The notes: a model not told the origin generated them from the sequence alone. Positions 26,083 to 36,587 are shown, counted from the first letter of the stretch. The stretch: DNA of 64,000 nucleotides from Sinorhizobium numidicum (GCF_029892045.1 NZ_CP120367.1:868001-932000); one strand, 5' to 3'. Made by a program: numbers and translations.

Positions 26083-27077
26083 TGGGCGCCCCATCGCAGT
26101 GCCGCCGTGTCGACCGGAGCGTCCCAAAATGAAAGCTCGCGCTCCTCAAGGCGTGCGAGCGTTATCGAAAGACCCGCCATGTCCAGTGAGGTCACATAGG
26201 TCCCGACCAATGACCGGGCCACCGTCAGGCCCAGGCTTTCGCAGTGCAATCGGGCCGCGTTGTATGCGAGATAAAGTTCCGAGACCGGCGTTCCGCCGAA
26301 ACCATTGACGAAGACAAGGAGGCGATCGTCCCGGCCAGGAAGCAGATCTTTGACGATCTCCTCGACGATCGTGCCGACAATCTCGTGAGCCGTCGCGAAT
26401 TTGGCCCGCGCCCGTCCGGGCTCGCCGTGAATGCCGACACCCAACTCCATTTCATCGTCGGCGAGCACGAAAGTCTGGCGCTCGGTGTCTGGCACAGTTA
26501 CGCCGCGGAGCGATACGCCCATCGTACGGATGCGCCCGTTCAGCTCTTCTCCAAGCGCACCGAGGTCATCGAGCAACCAGCCGGCTTCTGCCGCCGCGCC
26601 GAGGAGCTTCTCGACGACAAGCGTTCCAGCAACCCCTCGCCTGCCCTGACTGCGCCCCGAACCACCGGAATTGACATCGTCGCGTACGGTGACGGTGGCA
26701 ATCCGATGTCCGGACGCTGCTAGCTCGGCGGCCATCTCGAAATTCATGACATCTCCGTCATAGTTCTTGACCACAAGCAGGCAGCCGGCGCCGCTGTCCG
26801 TCTCATCGATCGCGGCCACGATCTGGTCGGGCGTGGGTGACGTAAAGACATGTCCGGTGCACGCGGCGTCGAGCATTCCTTGGCCCACGAAGCCGATATG
26901 CATCGGCTCGTGCCCGGCGCCCCCGCCGGAAATGAGAGCGACCTTGCCAGGTCGAAGGGTTCGGCGACGCACGAACTTTCTGTCGGCGCCAAATGTCACC
27001 AGACGTTCGTGCGCCGCGACAAAGCCCGCCAGGCTCTCGGCAACCAGCGTCTCGGCGCTGTTCATGAATTTCTTCAT
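26067..27077 (-). CDS. dhaK: DhaK, substrate-binding subunit of PTS-type dihydroxyacetone kinase
   Basis: This is a 336-residue protein. The covalent dihydroxyacetone-binding His217 lies in GVGIHGEPG, and the N-terminal kinase core has ALISGGGAGHEPMHIGFVG, VVKNYDGDVMNFEMA and RGVAGTLVVEKL. DhaK binds the triose as a hemiaminal and receives phosphate from DhaL-ATP. ATG 27077 has AGGAGGGG upstream. It is the last gene of the operon, away from dhaL. The normal C-terminal end WDAPVDTAALRWG is followed by five extra residues (AHCTFP region) whose codons and stop come from the palindromic repeat. Confidence 0.9.
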   Translation of the reverse strand: MKKFMNSAETLVAESLAGFVAAHERLVTFGADRKFVRRRTLRPGKVALISGGGAGHEPMHIGFVGQGMLDAACTGHVFTSPTPDQIVAAIDETDSGAGCLLVVKNYDGDVMNFEMAAELAASGHRIATVTVRDDVNSGGSGRSQGRRGVAGTLVVEKLLGAAAEAGWLLDDLGALGEELNGRIRTMGVSLRGVTVPDTERQTFVLADDEMELGVGIHGEPGRARAKFATAHEIVGTIVEEIVKDLLPGRDDRLLVFVNGFGGTPVSELYLAYNAARLHCESLGLTVARSLVGTYVTSLDMAGLSITLARLEERELSFWDAPVDTAALRWGAHCTFP

Positions 27078-27221
27078 CGTGCCCCTCCTACGACGGCGCG
27101 CAACCTCCCGGACGCGCAAGGATCGCCGTAACACCTCGAATTTGGCACATCGCTCGCCCGCCCGGTCCGACTTCGATGGTCATGCCGCAGGCAGCGATGC
27201 ACTCAATCATACCGCGCCTGT

Positions 27222-27632
27222 CTATTCCACCGCTCCAACCAACTTTGCCATGGTCCGGACAAATTCCTCGATCGCCTCGTCGAACAATCGGTTTTTCTTC
27301 TCGTCGCCGAGATCGGGAACCATCAGCGAGAGCTGGCGCAGCTTATCCGCAGTTCCGAAATCCGGCAGCTTGCCGGGGTGAGCAGCCTGGTAGGCCTGAA
27401 GAAAACGATCTTGTTCGGCGGGGCTGAAGTGGCAGACCCGGAAGATCGTTGCAAGATGACGCGCCGGCAGGGGCGTCGAGTAGGCAGGGCTCGTCACCTG
27501 CGTTACGAAACTGCGATGCTTGCCGAGCGCCGCGGCCAGCCGCTGACGAGTGCCCGATGGACGATTGTCGATAATCTGGACCAGGATCGTCTTATAGGCC
27601 GTGATGGGGTCTTCAACCATTTCGCGAGACAT
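27222..27632 (-). CDS. Small HTH-like protein in the dihydroxyacetone operon, unknown function
   Basis: This 136-residue protein starts directly at the stop of the Enzyme I gene (TGA-ATG abutting), so it is translationally coupled. Residues 25-70 (TRQRLAAALGKHRSFVTQVTSP, then PARHLATIFRVCHFSPAEQDRFLQAY) look like a lambda-repressor-type helical domain. The C-terminal half is helical with LGDEKKNRLFDEAIEEFVRTMAKL. I do not recognise a named family. Its place among PTS-Dha genes suggests a regulator or adaptor of the phosphorelay. Confidence 0.65.
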   Translation of the reverse strand: MSREMVEDPITAYKTILVQIIDNRPSGTRQRLAAALGKHRSFVTQVTSPAYSTPLPARHLATIFRVCHFSPAEQDRFLQAYQAAHPGKLPDFGTADKLRQLSLMVPDLGDEKKNRLFDEAIEEFVRTMAKLVGAVE

Positions 27633-29240
27633 TCATCCCTTCTGCGCGCGGCCGTCTGACCGCAAACCCGCGATCACCGATCGTACGTCCGCGATACGGT
27701 TCGGCACCACGGAAAAATGGCGAAGTCCTGCAGCCAATAATCCCGGGAGATGCCGCGGCTCGGAGGCCATTTCGCCGCAGATTCCGATTGGCCTGTTCAT
27801 AGCCTCTGCCGCGGCCACGCCTTGCACGATGAGGCGCAAAACCGCCGGCGCAGCGGCGTCGTAGAGCGTCGCGACAGTCTGGTCCTCCCGCGCCGCGGCC
27901 ATCAGATATTGCGCCAGATCGTTTGTTCCGAACGAAAAGAAGGCGGAACGCGAAAAGCGGTCGAGCATCAATGCCGCGGCCGGAACTTCGACCATTACGC
28001 CGATCTCCGGCATGTGCACCTCCACCCCCCGCCTGATGAGAGCGTCCGACTCCGCTTCAAAAATCGCGCGCATCGCCTCGAGCTCATCCGGAACGGTCAC
28101 CATCGGCAACAGCACGTCGAGAGTGCCGCGTGCCGCGGCGCGCAACAAGGCGCGCGCCTGAATGCGGGCAAGCTCGGGTCGTGCCAGCAAAAACCGGATG
28201 CCCCGTAAGCCCATGGAGGATTCGCCCGTCTTGCCGCCGACACCCGGCAAGGGCTTGTCGCCGCCGAGATCCAGCATGCGGATCGTCACCGGCGCGCCGC
28301 CAGCCCAGCGCAACGCCTGTCGATAGATCTCGTAATGTCTCTCCTCGTCGAGCGCCTCGGCAGGCGAGGTCATCAGAAACTCGGTGCGCATCAGTCCGAC
28401 ACCTGAAAACAGTGCAGGATCGATCAGCGCGAGCTCTGCGGCATCATTGACGATCGCCGAGAGACGAATAGCGATGCCGTCTGCGGTTCGTGACGTCGCC
28501 GTCATCGGCTCACTATCGGCGGAGTACATGGATGGTGCCGTTCTGTTGGCTTCGCGAACGCGTCCTTCATCAGGCGCGACGACGACACGTGCATCGGCCG
28601 CTTCGACGAGTATGCGTTCGCCGTCCTGGATTTCGAAGCCCCCGGTTGCGACGACCATGGGTATGGAACGGGCGCGTGCGAGCATTGCCACATGACTGGA
28701 GACGCTGCCATTAAAGAGGACGATGCCACCGCCTGCCGTCCAGTCATGCGCGAGGAAGAGGCTTGGTTCCAGGTCCTTTCCGACGAAGACCGAGCCCGGC
28801 GGAAAGTCATCGGCCGGGCGGCCGGTCAATGCGCGGAGAACACGATTGCGGATGTCGACAACGTCGATTGCACGGGCCCGGAGTTGCTCGTCGGCCGATT
28901 CCTCGATCCCAGCAATATAACGATCCAAGGCCTCGACCCAGGCGAGTGCTGCGCCGTCACCGGCCGCCATCCGCTCCTCGGTCATCTCGGCAAGAGCTGG
29001 GTCGAGCAGCATTTCGATCTGGAAATCGAGGATACCGGTGCTCTCCTCGTCCGATCGCTCGGCCAGAGCCTGCAGCTCCGCGACTGCAGCCATGATGGCT
29101 TGCTGCAGTTTTTCCCGTTCGGTTGCGACGGAATCGTTTGGCGGGACCACGCCTACAGCGGTCTCTGCAGCAACGTGAGCTCTCCCGACGGCAACGCCTG
29201 GCGAGGCGCATGTGCCGGTAATTTCAAGCGCTTCGGCCAT
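27633..29240 (-). CDS. PTS Enzyme I (dedicated to the dihydroxyacetone phosphorelay)
   Basis: This is a 535-residue phosphoenolpyruvate-protein phosphotransferase. The phospho-histidine is His183 in GSVSSHVAMLARA; PEP-binding blocks include VGLMRTEFLM, RMLDLGGDKPL and FSFGTNDLAQYLMAAARED. There is no N-terminal GAF domain, unlike the nitrogen-PTS enzyme PtsP usual in rhizobia, so this is a separate carbohydrate-type Enzyme I. ATG 29240 overlaps the HPr stop by 17 bases; in-frame starts upstream fall deeper in HPr. It should phosphorylate the HPr encoded just upstream. Confidence 0.88.
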   Translation of the reverse strand: MAEALEITGTCASPGVAVGRAHVAAETAVGVVPPNDSVATEREKLQQAIMAAVAELQALAERSDEESTGILDFQIEMLLDPALAEMTEERMAAGDGAALAWVEALDRYIAGIEESADEQLRARAIDVVDIRNRVLRALTGRPADDFPPGSVFVGKDLEPSLFLAHDWTAGGGIVLFNGSVSSHVAMLARARSIPMVVATGGFEIQDGERILVEAADARVVVAPDEGRVREANRTAPSMYSADSEPMTATSRTADGIAIRLSAIVNDAAELALIDPALFSGVGLMRTEFLMTSPAEALDEERHYEIYRQALRWAGGAPVTIRMLDLGGDKPLPGVGGKTGESSMGLRGIRFLLARPELARIQARALLRAAARGTLDVLLPMVTVPDELEAMRAIFEAESDALIRRGVEVHMPEIGVMVEVPAAALMLDRFSRSAFFSFGTNDLAQYLMAAAREDQTVATLYDAAAPAVLRLIVQGVAAAEAMNRPIGICGEMASEPRHLPGLLAAGLRHFSVVPNRIADVRSVIAGLRSDGRAQKG

Positions 29241-29565
29241 GCTTCTTTTCTTCATCGAAGTCGCGCTCGACAAGTGCCTTGAGCGCAGCGATGGCTTCCG
29301 AGGCGCGCAGCCCGCGCGCACGGATTTTCAGGATCGAACCTGTTCGGATTCTTGCGCCCATGATCTTGACGATGCTCTTGCCGCTGAGCCACACGCCGCT
29401 GTCATTGACCTCTATCTCCACGGTGCAGGGGAACGACCTCGCCAATCGGGTGAAGGTGACCGACGGACGCGCATGCAGCCCGAAGCCATGCGTCACTTCG
29501 ATCTGCGTCTGGCAATAGCCATCCGTTGTTTCCGGCGTCTGCTGTCGCGGCTTGTGGTCCATCAA
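29224..29565 (-). CDS. HPr-like phosphocarrier of the dihydroxyacetone PTS
   Basis: This 113-residue protein has a 20-residue lead and an HPr fold. The active-site His31 is in THGFGLHARPS; KSIVKIMGARIRTGSILKIRARG matches the second half, with Met and Gly in the place of the Ser46 region. It overlaps dhaM by four bases (ATGA at 29562-29565) and Enzyme I by 17. In E. coli this domain is fused into DhaM; here it is a separate polypeptide. Confidence 0.85.
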   Translation of the reverse strand: MMDHKPRQQTPETTDGYCQTQIEVTHGFGLHARPSVTFTRLARSFPCTVEIEVNDSGVWLSGKSIVKIMGARIRTGSILKIRARGLRASEAIAALKALVERDFDEEKKHGRSA

Positions 29566-29960
29566 GGCGAGAGCTCCTCCGCGGTTGCCACGACACGCGC
29601 GAGGGCGGCGCCGCCGGAGGCCTCTGCTGCAGCGATCACTGCTCCCTCGACCAACGGCGCATCGCAGATCACGACCCTTCCGGAACGCGGCTTTCCGAGC
29701 AGTTCGATCGCCATTTCGCTGTTGGTCTCGGCCCCGCCGAGATCAACGAAAACGGCAACGCCGGCATCCGACCATGCCCGCTCGATTGCCGCCAGGATGC
29801 CGGCCGGATGCGTTCCAAGCCCACCTTCGGCATTGCCGCCGGACCAGGCGAGAGGCACACAATCGCCGACCATCTGACGCACCATGTCGGCGGCACCCTC
29901 AGCGACGAGGGGAGAGTGCGACACGATGACGATGCCGACATTTGCAGATTTCAGGGTCAT
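29562..29960 (-). CDS. dhaM: DhaM, EIIA-mannose-type phosphotransferase subunit
   Basis: This is a 132-residue protein of the EIIA-man/DhaM family. The phospho-acceptor His15 is in GIVIVSHSPLVAEGAADM, with GGAETNSEMAIELL following. It lacks the HPr and Enzyme I-like domains that some DhaM proteins carry; those are encoded by the next two genes. It passes phosphate from HPr to ADP bound by DhaL. It overlaps dhaL (29957) by four bases. Confidence 0.88.
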   Translation of the reverse strand: MTLKSANVGIVIVSHSPLVAEGAADMVRQMVGDCVPLAWSGGNAEGGLGTHPAGILAAIERAWSDAGVAVFVDLGGAETNSEMAIELLGKPRSGRVVICDAPLVEGAVIAAAEASGGAALARVVATAEELSP

Positions 29961-30577
29961 GCCGGACCTTGCTCCTTCAAGAAACGACAGATCGCCGTGG
30001 TCAACAGCGCGCAGCTTTTTGCGCCCGGATCGACATGTCCGATCGACCGCTCGCCCAGAAAGGCGGCACGGCCGCGCATCGCCTTCATCCCGAAAGTGAG
30101 GCCGGCTGACCGCTCTGCCTGTTCGGCGATACCCATCAGGCCCGCGCGCCTTACCACTTCGGCATGCACCGGGTAAAGCACGTCGAGCAGCGTCTTGTCG
30201 CCGGCACTTGCTCTGCCGCGGCGGGCAACGGCCTCGATGGCATGCTCAAGCGCCTGAGAAAAATCGGCCTGCGCCGTGCCAGCCATCCGGCGCCCGATCT
30301 CCATCAACAGGGTTCCGTAGAGAGGACCGGCCGCGCCGCCCACGCTCATGACGAGGGTCAGGCCGATTTCTTCCAGTGCCTTCGGCAAAGGCAGCCGGGC
30401 GAGCCTGTCGCGCTCGGCGTATACCGCCTCGCAGCCGCGACGCATGTTGGTGCCGTGATCTCCGTCGCCGATCGCCCTGTCGAGCTCCGACAGGTGATCG
30501 GCATTGGCCGTTATCACAGCGCGGCAGGCTTCGATCAGCCCGCCTATGAGCGCTTCGCCTGCAGGCAAGACCGACAT
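29957..30577 (-). CDS. dhaL: DhaL, nucleotide-binding subunit of PTS-type dihydroxyacetone kinase
   Basis: This is a 206-residue helical protein. The Mg-nucleotide signature is LDRAIGDGDHGTNM (32-45), with SVGGAAGPLYGTLL and KTLLDVLYP typical of DhaL. In the PTS-type enzyme DhaL holds ADP/ATP permanently as cofactor, recharged by DhaM. It overlaps dhaM. It is 90 bases downstream of the fused kinase gene. Confidence 0.9.
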   Translation of the reverse strand: MSVLPAGEALIGGLIEACRAVITANADHLSELDRAIGDGDHGTNMRRGCEAVYAERDRLARLPLPKALEEIGLTLVMSVGGAAGPLYGTLLMEIGRRMAGTAQADFSQALEHAIEAVARRGRASAGDKTLLDVLYPVHAEVVRRAGLMGIAEQAERSAGLTFGMKAMRGRAAFLGERSIGHVDPGAKSCALLTTAICRFLKEQGPA

Positions 30578-30667
30578 CGTTTCCCACCCCCCCAGTCACG
30601 ACGATTTGGATTGTACCAGCCGAACATCGGAAACGTGAACGATTTTCATCAGTTATAACCGAATGTT

Positions 30668-32311
30668 CTAGCGAATTCCGGCCGCAACCTCGAATGCGGC
30701 GGCAACTGCCATCGCACCCGGATCCGGCACACCGTCGAGGTCCCGCTCGCCAATATAGGATGCCCGTCCCGCTTTTGCCTTTTTCATGTCCCTGGTCGCG
30801 TCGGCGCCGGCACGTGCAGCGGAAGCCGCAGCGGAAAGACCGCCGGTCTTGAGCGCGCGCAGCGCCGGGTCCAAAGCGTCCACCATTGTCCGGTCGCCAA
30901 CTGCCGCGCCGCCGTAGAAGGTCATCCGATTGAGACCAGCAAGCAATGCGCTCGCCATGTCTTTGGTGTCGGCATAGGCCTTGGCGGCTGCCGTGAAGAA
31001 GATCGACAGAAGCACGCCGCTCGATCCGCCCATGCTGGTGCTCAGGATGCCGCCGATGGACGAGAGGGTCGCGGCAACGTCCGCCAGGGGCAGCCGCGCG
31101 ATCTGGGCCAGAACGCTGCGCGAGCCGGTCGCCACGGTCGAGCCGGTGTCGCCATCGCCGGCTCTTGCGTCAAGGTGATTGAGCTCCTCTTCGAGCGAAA
31201 GAAGATGGTCGCAAATCGCTGCGATCAGCCGATCGGCGGCGGGCTCGTGGCTTGCCGGCGCCGTTTGCACGGGAGACATCCGCTCAGCCGGCACGACTAC
31301 TACCTCGTGGCGATCGACGCTAGGCATCCAGGCGTGCGGCGCGACAGGGGACTTGAGCGCGGCCTCACGTTCGGGATCGAGCCGTATCAGCGACAGAGAG
31401 AAGCCATTCATGTTGAGCGCGGTCATCAACGCTGCCGGACCGATCGTCAGCTTTACGCGGCCGGCGAGCGAAGAGGCGAGGACGGTGTTGGCGATCAGCC
31501 CCATTTCGAGCGGCGGCACCGCTCCGAGATTATTGATGAGCAGCGCGTAGTCACCCCGGCTCGGCAGCGCTGCCGAAAGGCGTTCGGACATGAGGGCGAC
31601 GATGCTTCGCGCCTCCTGCAGGGCGATGCGTTCAGCGCCGGGCTCGCCGTGAATACCGAGCCCCAACTCGCCCTCGCTCGCCCCCAGGCGTTCCGCATGG
31701 GCCTGGCCGGGAATGGAGCAGGATGAGAGCGAAACGCCGAGGGAGACGATGTCGCCGGCTGCTGAACGAGCGGCCGCCGCGATCGTCTCGAGGTCGGCAT
31801 CCCGCTCGGCCAGGTGTCCGGCGACCTTGTGCACGAAGAGCGTTCCGGCGACGCCACGCGGCTGAGCGAGTTCCGGCAGCGCGATGTCGTCGGAGACGAT
31901 CACCATCTCGACGCGAAAGCCCTCGACACGCGCCCTCTCGGCGGCGAGACCGAAGTTCAGGCGGTCGCCCGTGTAGTTCTTGACGATCAGCAGGCAGCCC
32001 CTCGGGCCCGTCACGGCACGGATCGCGGCCAGTACGGCATCGACGCTCGGCGAAGCAAAGATTTCGCCGGAAACCGCTGCAGTCAGCATGCCGCGGCCTA
32101 CGAAGCCGGCATGCGAGGGCTCGTGGCCGGCGCCCCCGCCCGATATCACTGCGACCTTATCCTTCTCCCAATCGCCGCGCATGACGACTTTGATGTCGGG
32201 ATAGGCGTCAAGACGCGCGAGACTTCCGGCCGGCGACGTCTGTAACAGGCCTTCCAGCGCTTCCGTGACGATGTTTTCCCTGCGGTTGAAAAAGTGCTTC
32301 ATTGTTTTCAT
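30668..32311 (-). CDS. Single-chain (DhaKL fusion) dihydroxyacetone kinase
   Basis: This 547-residue protein contains a DhaK domain (1-330) with covalent-binding His221 in LGLGIHGEPG and AVISGGGAGHEPSHAGFVG. A DhaL domain (about 355-547) with DARAGDGDTGSTVATGS follows. This is the ATP-dependent architecture of Citrobacter and eukaryotic kinases, which phosphorylate dihydroxyacetone or related trioses without a PTS. It is encoded just upstream of a full DhaKLM set, so the operon has two kinases. Either they use different ketoses or tetroses, or one is auxiliary. Confidence 0.88.
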   Translation of the reverse strand: MKTMKHFFNRRENIVTEALEGLLQTSPAGSLARLDAYPDIKVVMRGDWEKDKVAVISGGGAGHEPSHAGFVGRGMLTAAVSGEIFASPSVDAVLAAIRAVTGPRGCLLIVKNYTGDRLNFGLAAERARVEGFRVEMVIVSDDIALPELAQPRGVAGTLFVHKVAGHLAERDADLETIAAAARSAAGDIVSLGVSLSSCSIPGQAHAERLGASEGELGLGIHGEPGAERIALQEARSIVALMSERLSAALPSRGDYALLINNLGAVPPLEMGLIANTVLASSLAGRVKLTIGPAALMTALNMNGFSLSLIRLDPEREAALKSPVAPHAWMPSVDRHEVVVVPAERMSPVQTAPASHEPAADRLIAAICDHLLSLEEELNHLDARAGDGDTGSTVATGSRSVLAQIARLPLADVAATLSSIGGILSTSMGGSSGVLLSIFFTAAAKAYADTKDMASALLAGLNRMTFYGGAAVGDRTMVDALDPALRALKTGGLSAAASAARAGADATRDMKKAKAGRASYIGERDLDGVPDPGAMAVAAAFEVAAGIR

Positions 32312-32355
32312 CCAGTTGCCTTACTCGAACACTCGCAAATGTCGGACGGCCGCCG

Positions 32356-33355
<1,000 letters not shown>

Positions 33356-33363
<8 letters not shown>

Positions 33364-34453
33364 GGCGAGCCTCCGGGTAAAGGGACGACGTTATTGCCCT
33401 GCCCGATCGGCAATCGAAGATAGCGAGCTTTGCGGGATTGAATTCGAGCCCCACGGCCTCCCCGATCCTGAAGCTCCGGTCAGCCGGGACCCGAGCTTTT
33501 ACGATGCCGGACGCCGTCTCCACCGCGACGATCTGGTTCGTGCCGAGGTACTCGCTGCCGTAGACAGCGCCGCGAAAACGGGAGGCGTCGTTGAAGCGGA
33601 TATGCTCCGGACGGACCCCAAGCGCCAGTTCCCCCGGCGACATGTCCTGGCCAAGTTCGGGCACTGCGACCTCGATGCCGTCGAGAACGACCGATCGCGC
33701 GCCTCTATGGAGTCCTGAATGGAAACGCAGGAAGTTCATAGGCGGCGAACCGATGAAATCGGCGACATACATCGAGACTGGCCGGTTGTAGATTTCCTGC
33801 GGTGGGCCGAACTGCTCGATGACGCCGTGGTTCATGACCGCGATCTTGTCGGCCATGGCCATAGCTTCGTGTTGGTCATGGGTCACGTACATAGTGGTCG
33901 CATGGATGCGATTGTGCAGTTCGCGCAGTTCGTGGACCATCACCTCGCGGAATTCCGCATCGAGCGTGCCGAGCGGCTCATCCATGAGGAAGCATTTTGG
34001 CCGCCGGATGATCGCGCGCCCGAGCGCTACCCGTTGGCGGTCGCCGCCGGCCAAGCCCGAAACCGACCGATCGAGAATGTGGTCAATGCGCAGGAGCCTT
34101 GCGGTTTCCTCGACGCGGGCGCGGATTTCTGACTTGGGCACGCCCTGCGACAGGAGCGGAAAGCCGATGTTCTTGCGCACGTTCATATGCGGATAGAGTG
34201 CGAAGAGCTGGAAGACGAAGGCGATGTCGCGTGCACTGGCACGGTTGAAGGTGACATCCTCGCCGTCGAGATAGATCTGGCCGCTGGTCGGCAGCTCAAG
34301 TCCGGCAATCATGCGGAGCGTCGTCGTCTTGCCGCATCCGGAGGGGCCGAGCAGCGCCAAAAACTCTCCGTCGGCGACGGTAAAGCTTGAATCCTCGACG
34401 GCAGCAAAGTCGCCGAACTGTTTGCGAAGGTTCACTATTTTGATCTCGGACAT
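33356..34453 (-). CDS. ABC transporter ATP-binding protein 2 (Dha operon importer)
   Basis: This is a 365-residue ATPase with Walker A GPSGCGKTT, Q-loop FQLFALYPHM and Walker B CFLMDEPLGT. The signature is LAGGDRQR rather than the usual LSGGQQQR, a departure also seen in one partner of some heterodimeric importers. The C-terminal TOBE-like region has LALGVRPEHIRF. It starts three bases after the small membrane protein gene and overlaps ATPase 1. Confidence 0.88.
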
Positions 34454-34456
34454 TAC

Positions 34457-34669
34457 TCACTCCGGGAACTTCGAAACGATGATGAACATGACAGTTCCGG
34501 CGAGAAGCGCGGCGAGCGAATAGGTGTAGAGCGCCAGCAGGAACGGTTGAAAGAGCATCAGGAAACCTGCAGCAATGAGCATTGTGGCAATATTCTCCAT
34601 CGGACCGCGCCGAACAAAGAACGGTCGCCTCTGCCGGGTCCGCCTAGCGGGTTCTTGTCGGTTCGTCAT
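34457..34669 (-). CDS. Small two-helix membrane protein of the ABC importer
   Basis: This is a 70-residue protein. A basic N terminus (RRTRQRRPFFVRR) is followed by two hydrophobic segments, NIATMLIAAGFLMLFQPFLL and AALLAGTVMFIIVS. The start at 34669 overlaps the permease stop as ATGA, with GGAG 11 bases upstream; an internal ATG at 34600 would give only 47 residues. Glycerol-type importers (GlpSTPQV) carry a similar small membrane protein, which supports a transporter subunit. Its exact family is unproven. Confidence 0.65.
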   Translation of the reverse strand: MTNRQEPARRTRQRRPFFVRRGPMENIATMLIAAGFLMLFQPFLLALYTYSLAALLAGTVMFIIVSKFPE

Positions 34670-35622
34670 TTGCGGACTGCTCCGAAGGTGATGCCGCGCA
34701 GCAGTTGCTTGCGCAGGATGATGGTGAAGACGAGGATCGGCACCAGGAAGATCGTTGTGCCGGCGGCGACGGCCGGCCAGTCCTGGCCCCCTTCTCCGAT
34801 GATGGTCGGAATGAAGGGAGGCGCGGTCTGCGCCGAACCGGACGTCAGGAGCACCGCGAAGGCATATTCGTTCCAGGCAAAGATCAGGCAGAAGATCGCC
34901 GTCGCGGCGATGCCGGTCGTCGCCTGCGGCAGCACGACCTTCCAGAAGGCCTGGAGGCGGGTATAGCCGTCGATCATCGCCGCCTCCTCGTATTCGCGAG
35001 GGATCTCGTCGATAAAGCCTTTGAGAAGCCACACGGCGAGCGACACGTTGACGGCGGTGTAGAGCAGGATCATGCCGAGCGCCGTGTCGGAAAGCCCGAG
35101 CTGGCGATACATCAGGTAGATCGGGATCGCCACGGCAATTGGCGGCATCATGCGTGTCGAGAGAATGAAGAACAGGAGGTCGTCCGCAAGCGGCACGCGG
35201 AACCTCGAAAAACCATAGGCGGCGAGCGTTCCGAGCGAGACGGCGAGGAAGGTCGAGCCAAAGGCGATCAACAGCGAATTGCCGAAGCGCGGCCAATAGT
35301 TCGATGGACCCGCGATGACCATGTTGCGGCTGCGGGTGATCTCGTCGCACGTGCCGGTCGGCGGCGGCAGCGACTGGATATAGTCCGGTGTTTGCCGCGT
35401 GCGTGTGGTAAAGAGGTTGCAATAGCCTTCAAGCGTCGGGGTAAACACGATCTTCGGCGGGTAGCTGATCGAGTCCGGCGGCGACTTGATGCTCGTCAGG
35501 AAGATCCAGGCGAGCGGGACCATCGTCACCAGCGCGTAGAGGATGACGATCGCGCCGGCGATGCGCTTGGAGGTGGCCGTCGGCTCGACCACGGAATGGG
35601 CGGTGGTATTGACCGAGCTCAT
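34666..35622 (-). CDS. ABC transporter permease, MalG type (Dha operon importer)
   Basis: This 318-residue protein has a first helix AGAIVILYALVTMVPLAWIF, a long periplasmic loop with a Cys pair (EGYCNLFT, TGTCDEITRS), and the EAA loop REYEEAAMIDGYTRLQAFW. ATG 35622 overlaps the stop of the upstream permease (ATGA). It should form the channel with that protein for an exogenous polyol or triose derivative. Confidence 0.88.
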   Translation of the reverse strand: MSSVNTTAHSVVEPTATSKRIAGAIVILYALVTMVPLAWIFLTSIKSPPDSISYPPKIVFTPTLEGYCNLFTTRTRQTPDYIQSLPPPTGTCDEITRSRNMVIAGPSNYWPRFGNSLLIAFGSTFLAVSLGTLAAYGFSRFRVPLADDLLFFILSTRMMPPIAVAIPIYLMYRQLGLSDTALGMILLYTAVNVSLAVWLLKGFIDEIPREYEEAAMIDGYTRLQAFWKVVLPQATTGIAATAIFCLIFAWNEYAFAVLLTSGSAQTAPPFIPTIIGEGGQDWPAVAAGTTIFLVPILVFTIILRKQLLRGITFGAVRK

Positions 35623-36587
35623 CGCTGTTTCACCTTGTTCAGGGCTTTGACGTAGACGTTCGCTAGGCCGAAGACGGCGACGAAGAGGATGATCGCGAAG
35701 GCCGAGGATCGCCCGGTGAGCCAGCTTTCGAAAGCCTCCCGTTTGAGCGTGATCGAGGCGACCTCGGTGGTCGATCCGGGCCCTCCCCCGGTCAACAGCA
35801 TGACCATATCGAACATCTTGAAATTCTCGATACCGCGGAAAAGCACCGCGAGCATGATGAACGGCAAGGCCATCGGTACGGTGATCGACCAGAATTGCCG
35901 CCAGGCGGAGGCGCGGTCGACCTCCGCCGCCTCGTAGATATAGTCCGGTATCGATCTGAGGCCGGCGAGGCAGATCAGCATCACGTAAGGCGTCCACATC
36001 CAGGTATCGACGATGATGATCGCCCACGGCGCCAGCGTGACCGAACCGAGCATCTCGAAGGATGACGGCGCAATGCCCGAGAAGAACGAGACGATATAGT
36101 TGAAGAGGCCGATCTGCGGCTGGTAGAGGAAGCGCCAGAAATTGCCGACGACGGCGGGCGACAACATCATCGGAATGAGGATGACCGTCGTCCAGAAGGC
36201 ATGGCCGCGGAATTTGCGGTCGATGAGGTAGGCAAGGGCGAAGCCGATCGCTGTTTGCAAGAGGATCGTCCAGAAGACGAAATGCGCCGTCGTCTGCATG
36301 GCGATCCAGATATCGGGATCGTTCAGCACGCGCTGATAGTTGCGCAGGCCCACACCCTCCACTTCGGCGTTGGGGCGATTGGCCCGGAAGTTCGTGAACG
36401 AAAGATAGACTGCCCAGATCAGCGGAAAAATATTGATCGCAAGCAACAATGCGATGGCGGGCGTGATGAACAACCAGGCAATGGCGCGGTCCGAAAGGCC
36501 GCGTACCTGTATCGCGATCGCCGCGGGCGTGGAGCGGGCAAGCATATCGGCGGATCGCTCCGCAACGGTGGAAGGAGCATCGGTCAC
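35619..36587 (-). CDS. ABC transporter permease, MalF type (Dha operon importer)
   Basis: This is a CUT1 permease of about 322 residues with helices from AIAWLFITPAIALLLAINIFPLIWAVYLSF onward and the EAA loop DYIYEAAEVDRASAWRQFW. The start is uncertain. I used GTG 36587, which has AGGTGA six bases upstream; ATG 36545 (308 residues) is the alternative. Longer in-frame starts run into the binding-protein gene. It is the second gene of the operon. Confidence 0.82.
   Translation of the reverse strand: MTDAPSTVAERSADMLARSTPAAIAIQVRGLSDRAIAWLFITPAIALLLAINIFPLIWAVYLSFTNFRANRPNAEVEGVGLRNYQRVLNDPDIWIAMQTTAHFVFWTILLQTAIGFALAYLIDRKFRGHAFWTTVILIPMMLSPAVVGNFWRFLYQPQIGLFNYIVSFFSGIAPSSFEMLGSVTLAPWAIIIVDTWMWTPYVMLICLAGLRSIPDYIYEAAEVDRASAWRQFWSITVPMALPFIMLAVLFRGIENFKMFDMVMLLTGGGPGSTTEVASITLKREAFESWLTGRSSAFAIILFVAVFGLANVYVKALNKVKQR

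Noticed and set aside
34457..35422. 321-codon minus-strand frame ending in the small membrane protein
   Set aside because: Only its last 70 codons (from 34669) are plausible; the upstream part is an out-of-frame reading of the MalG-type permease.
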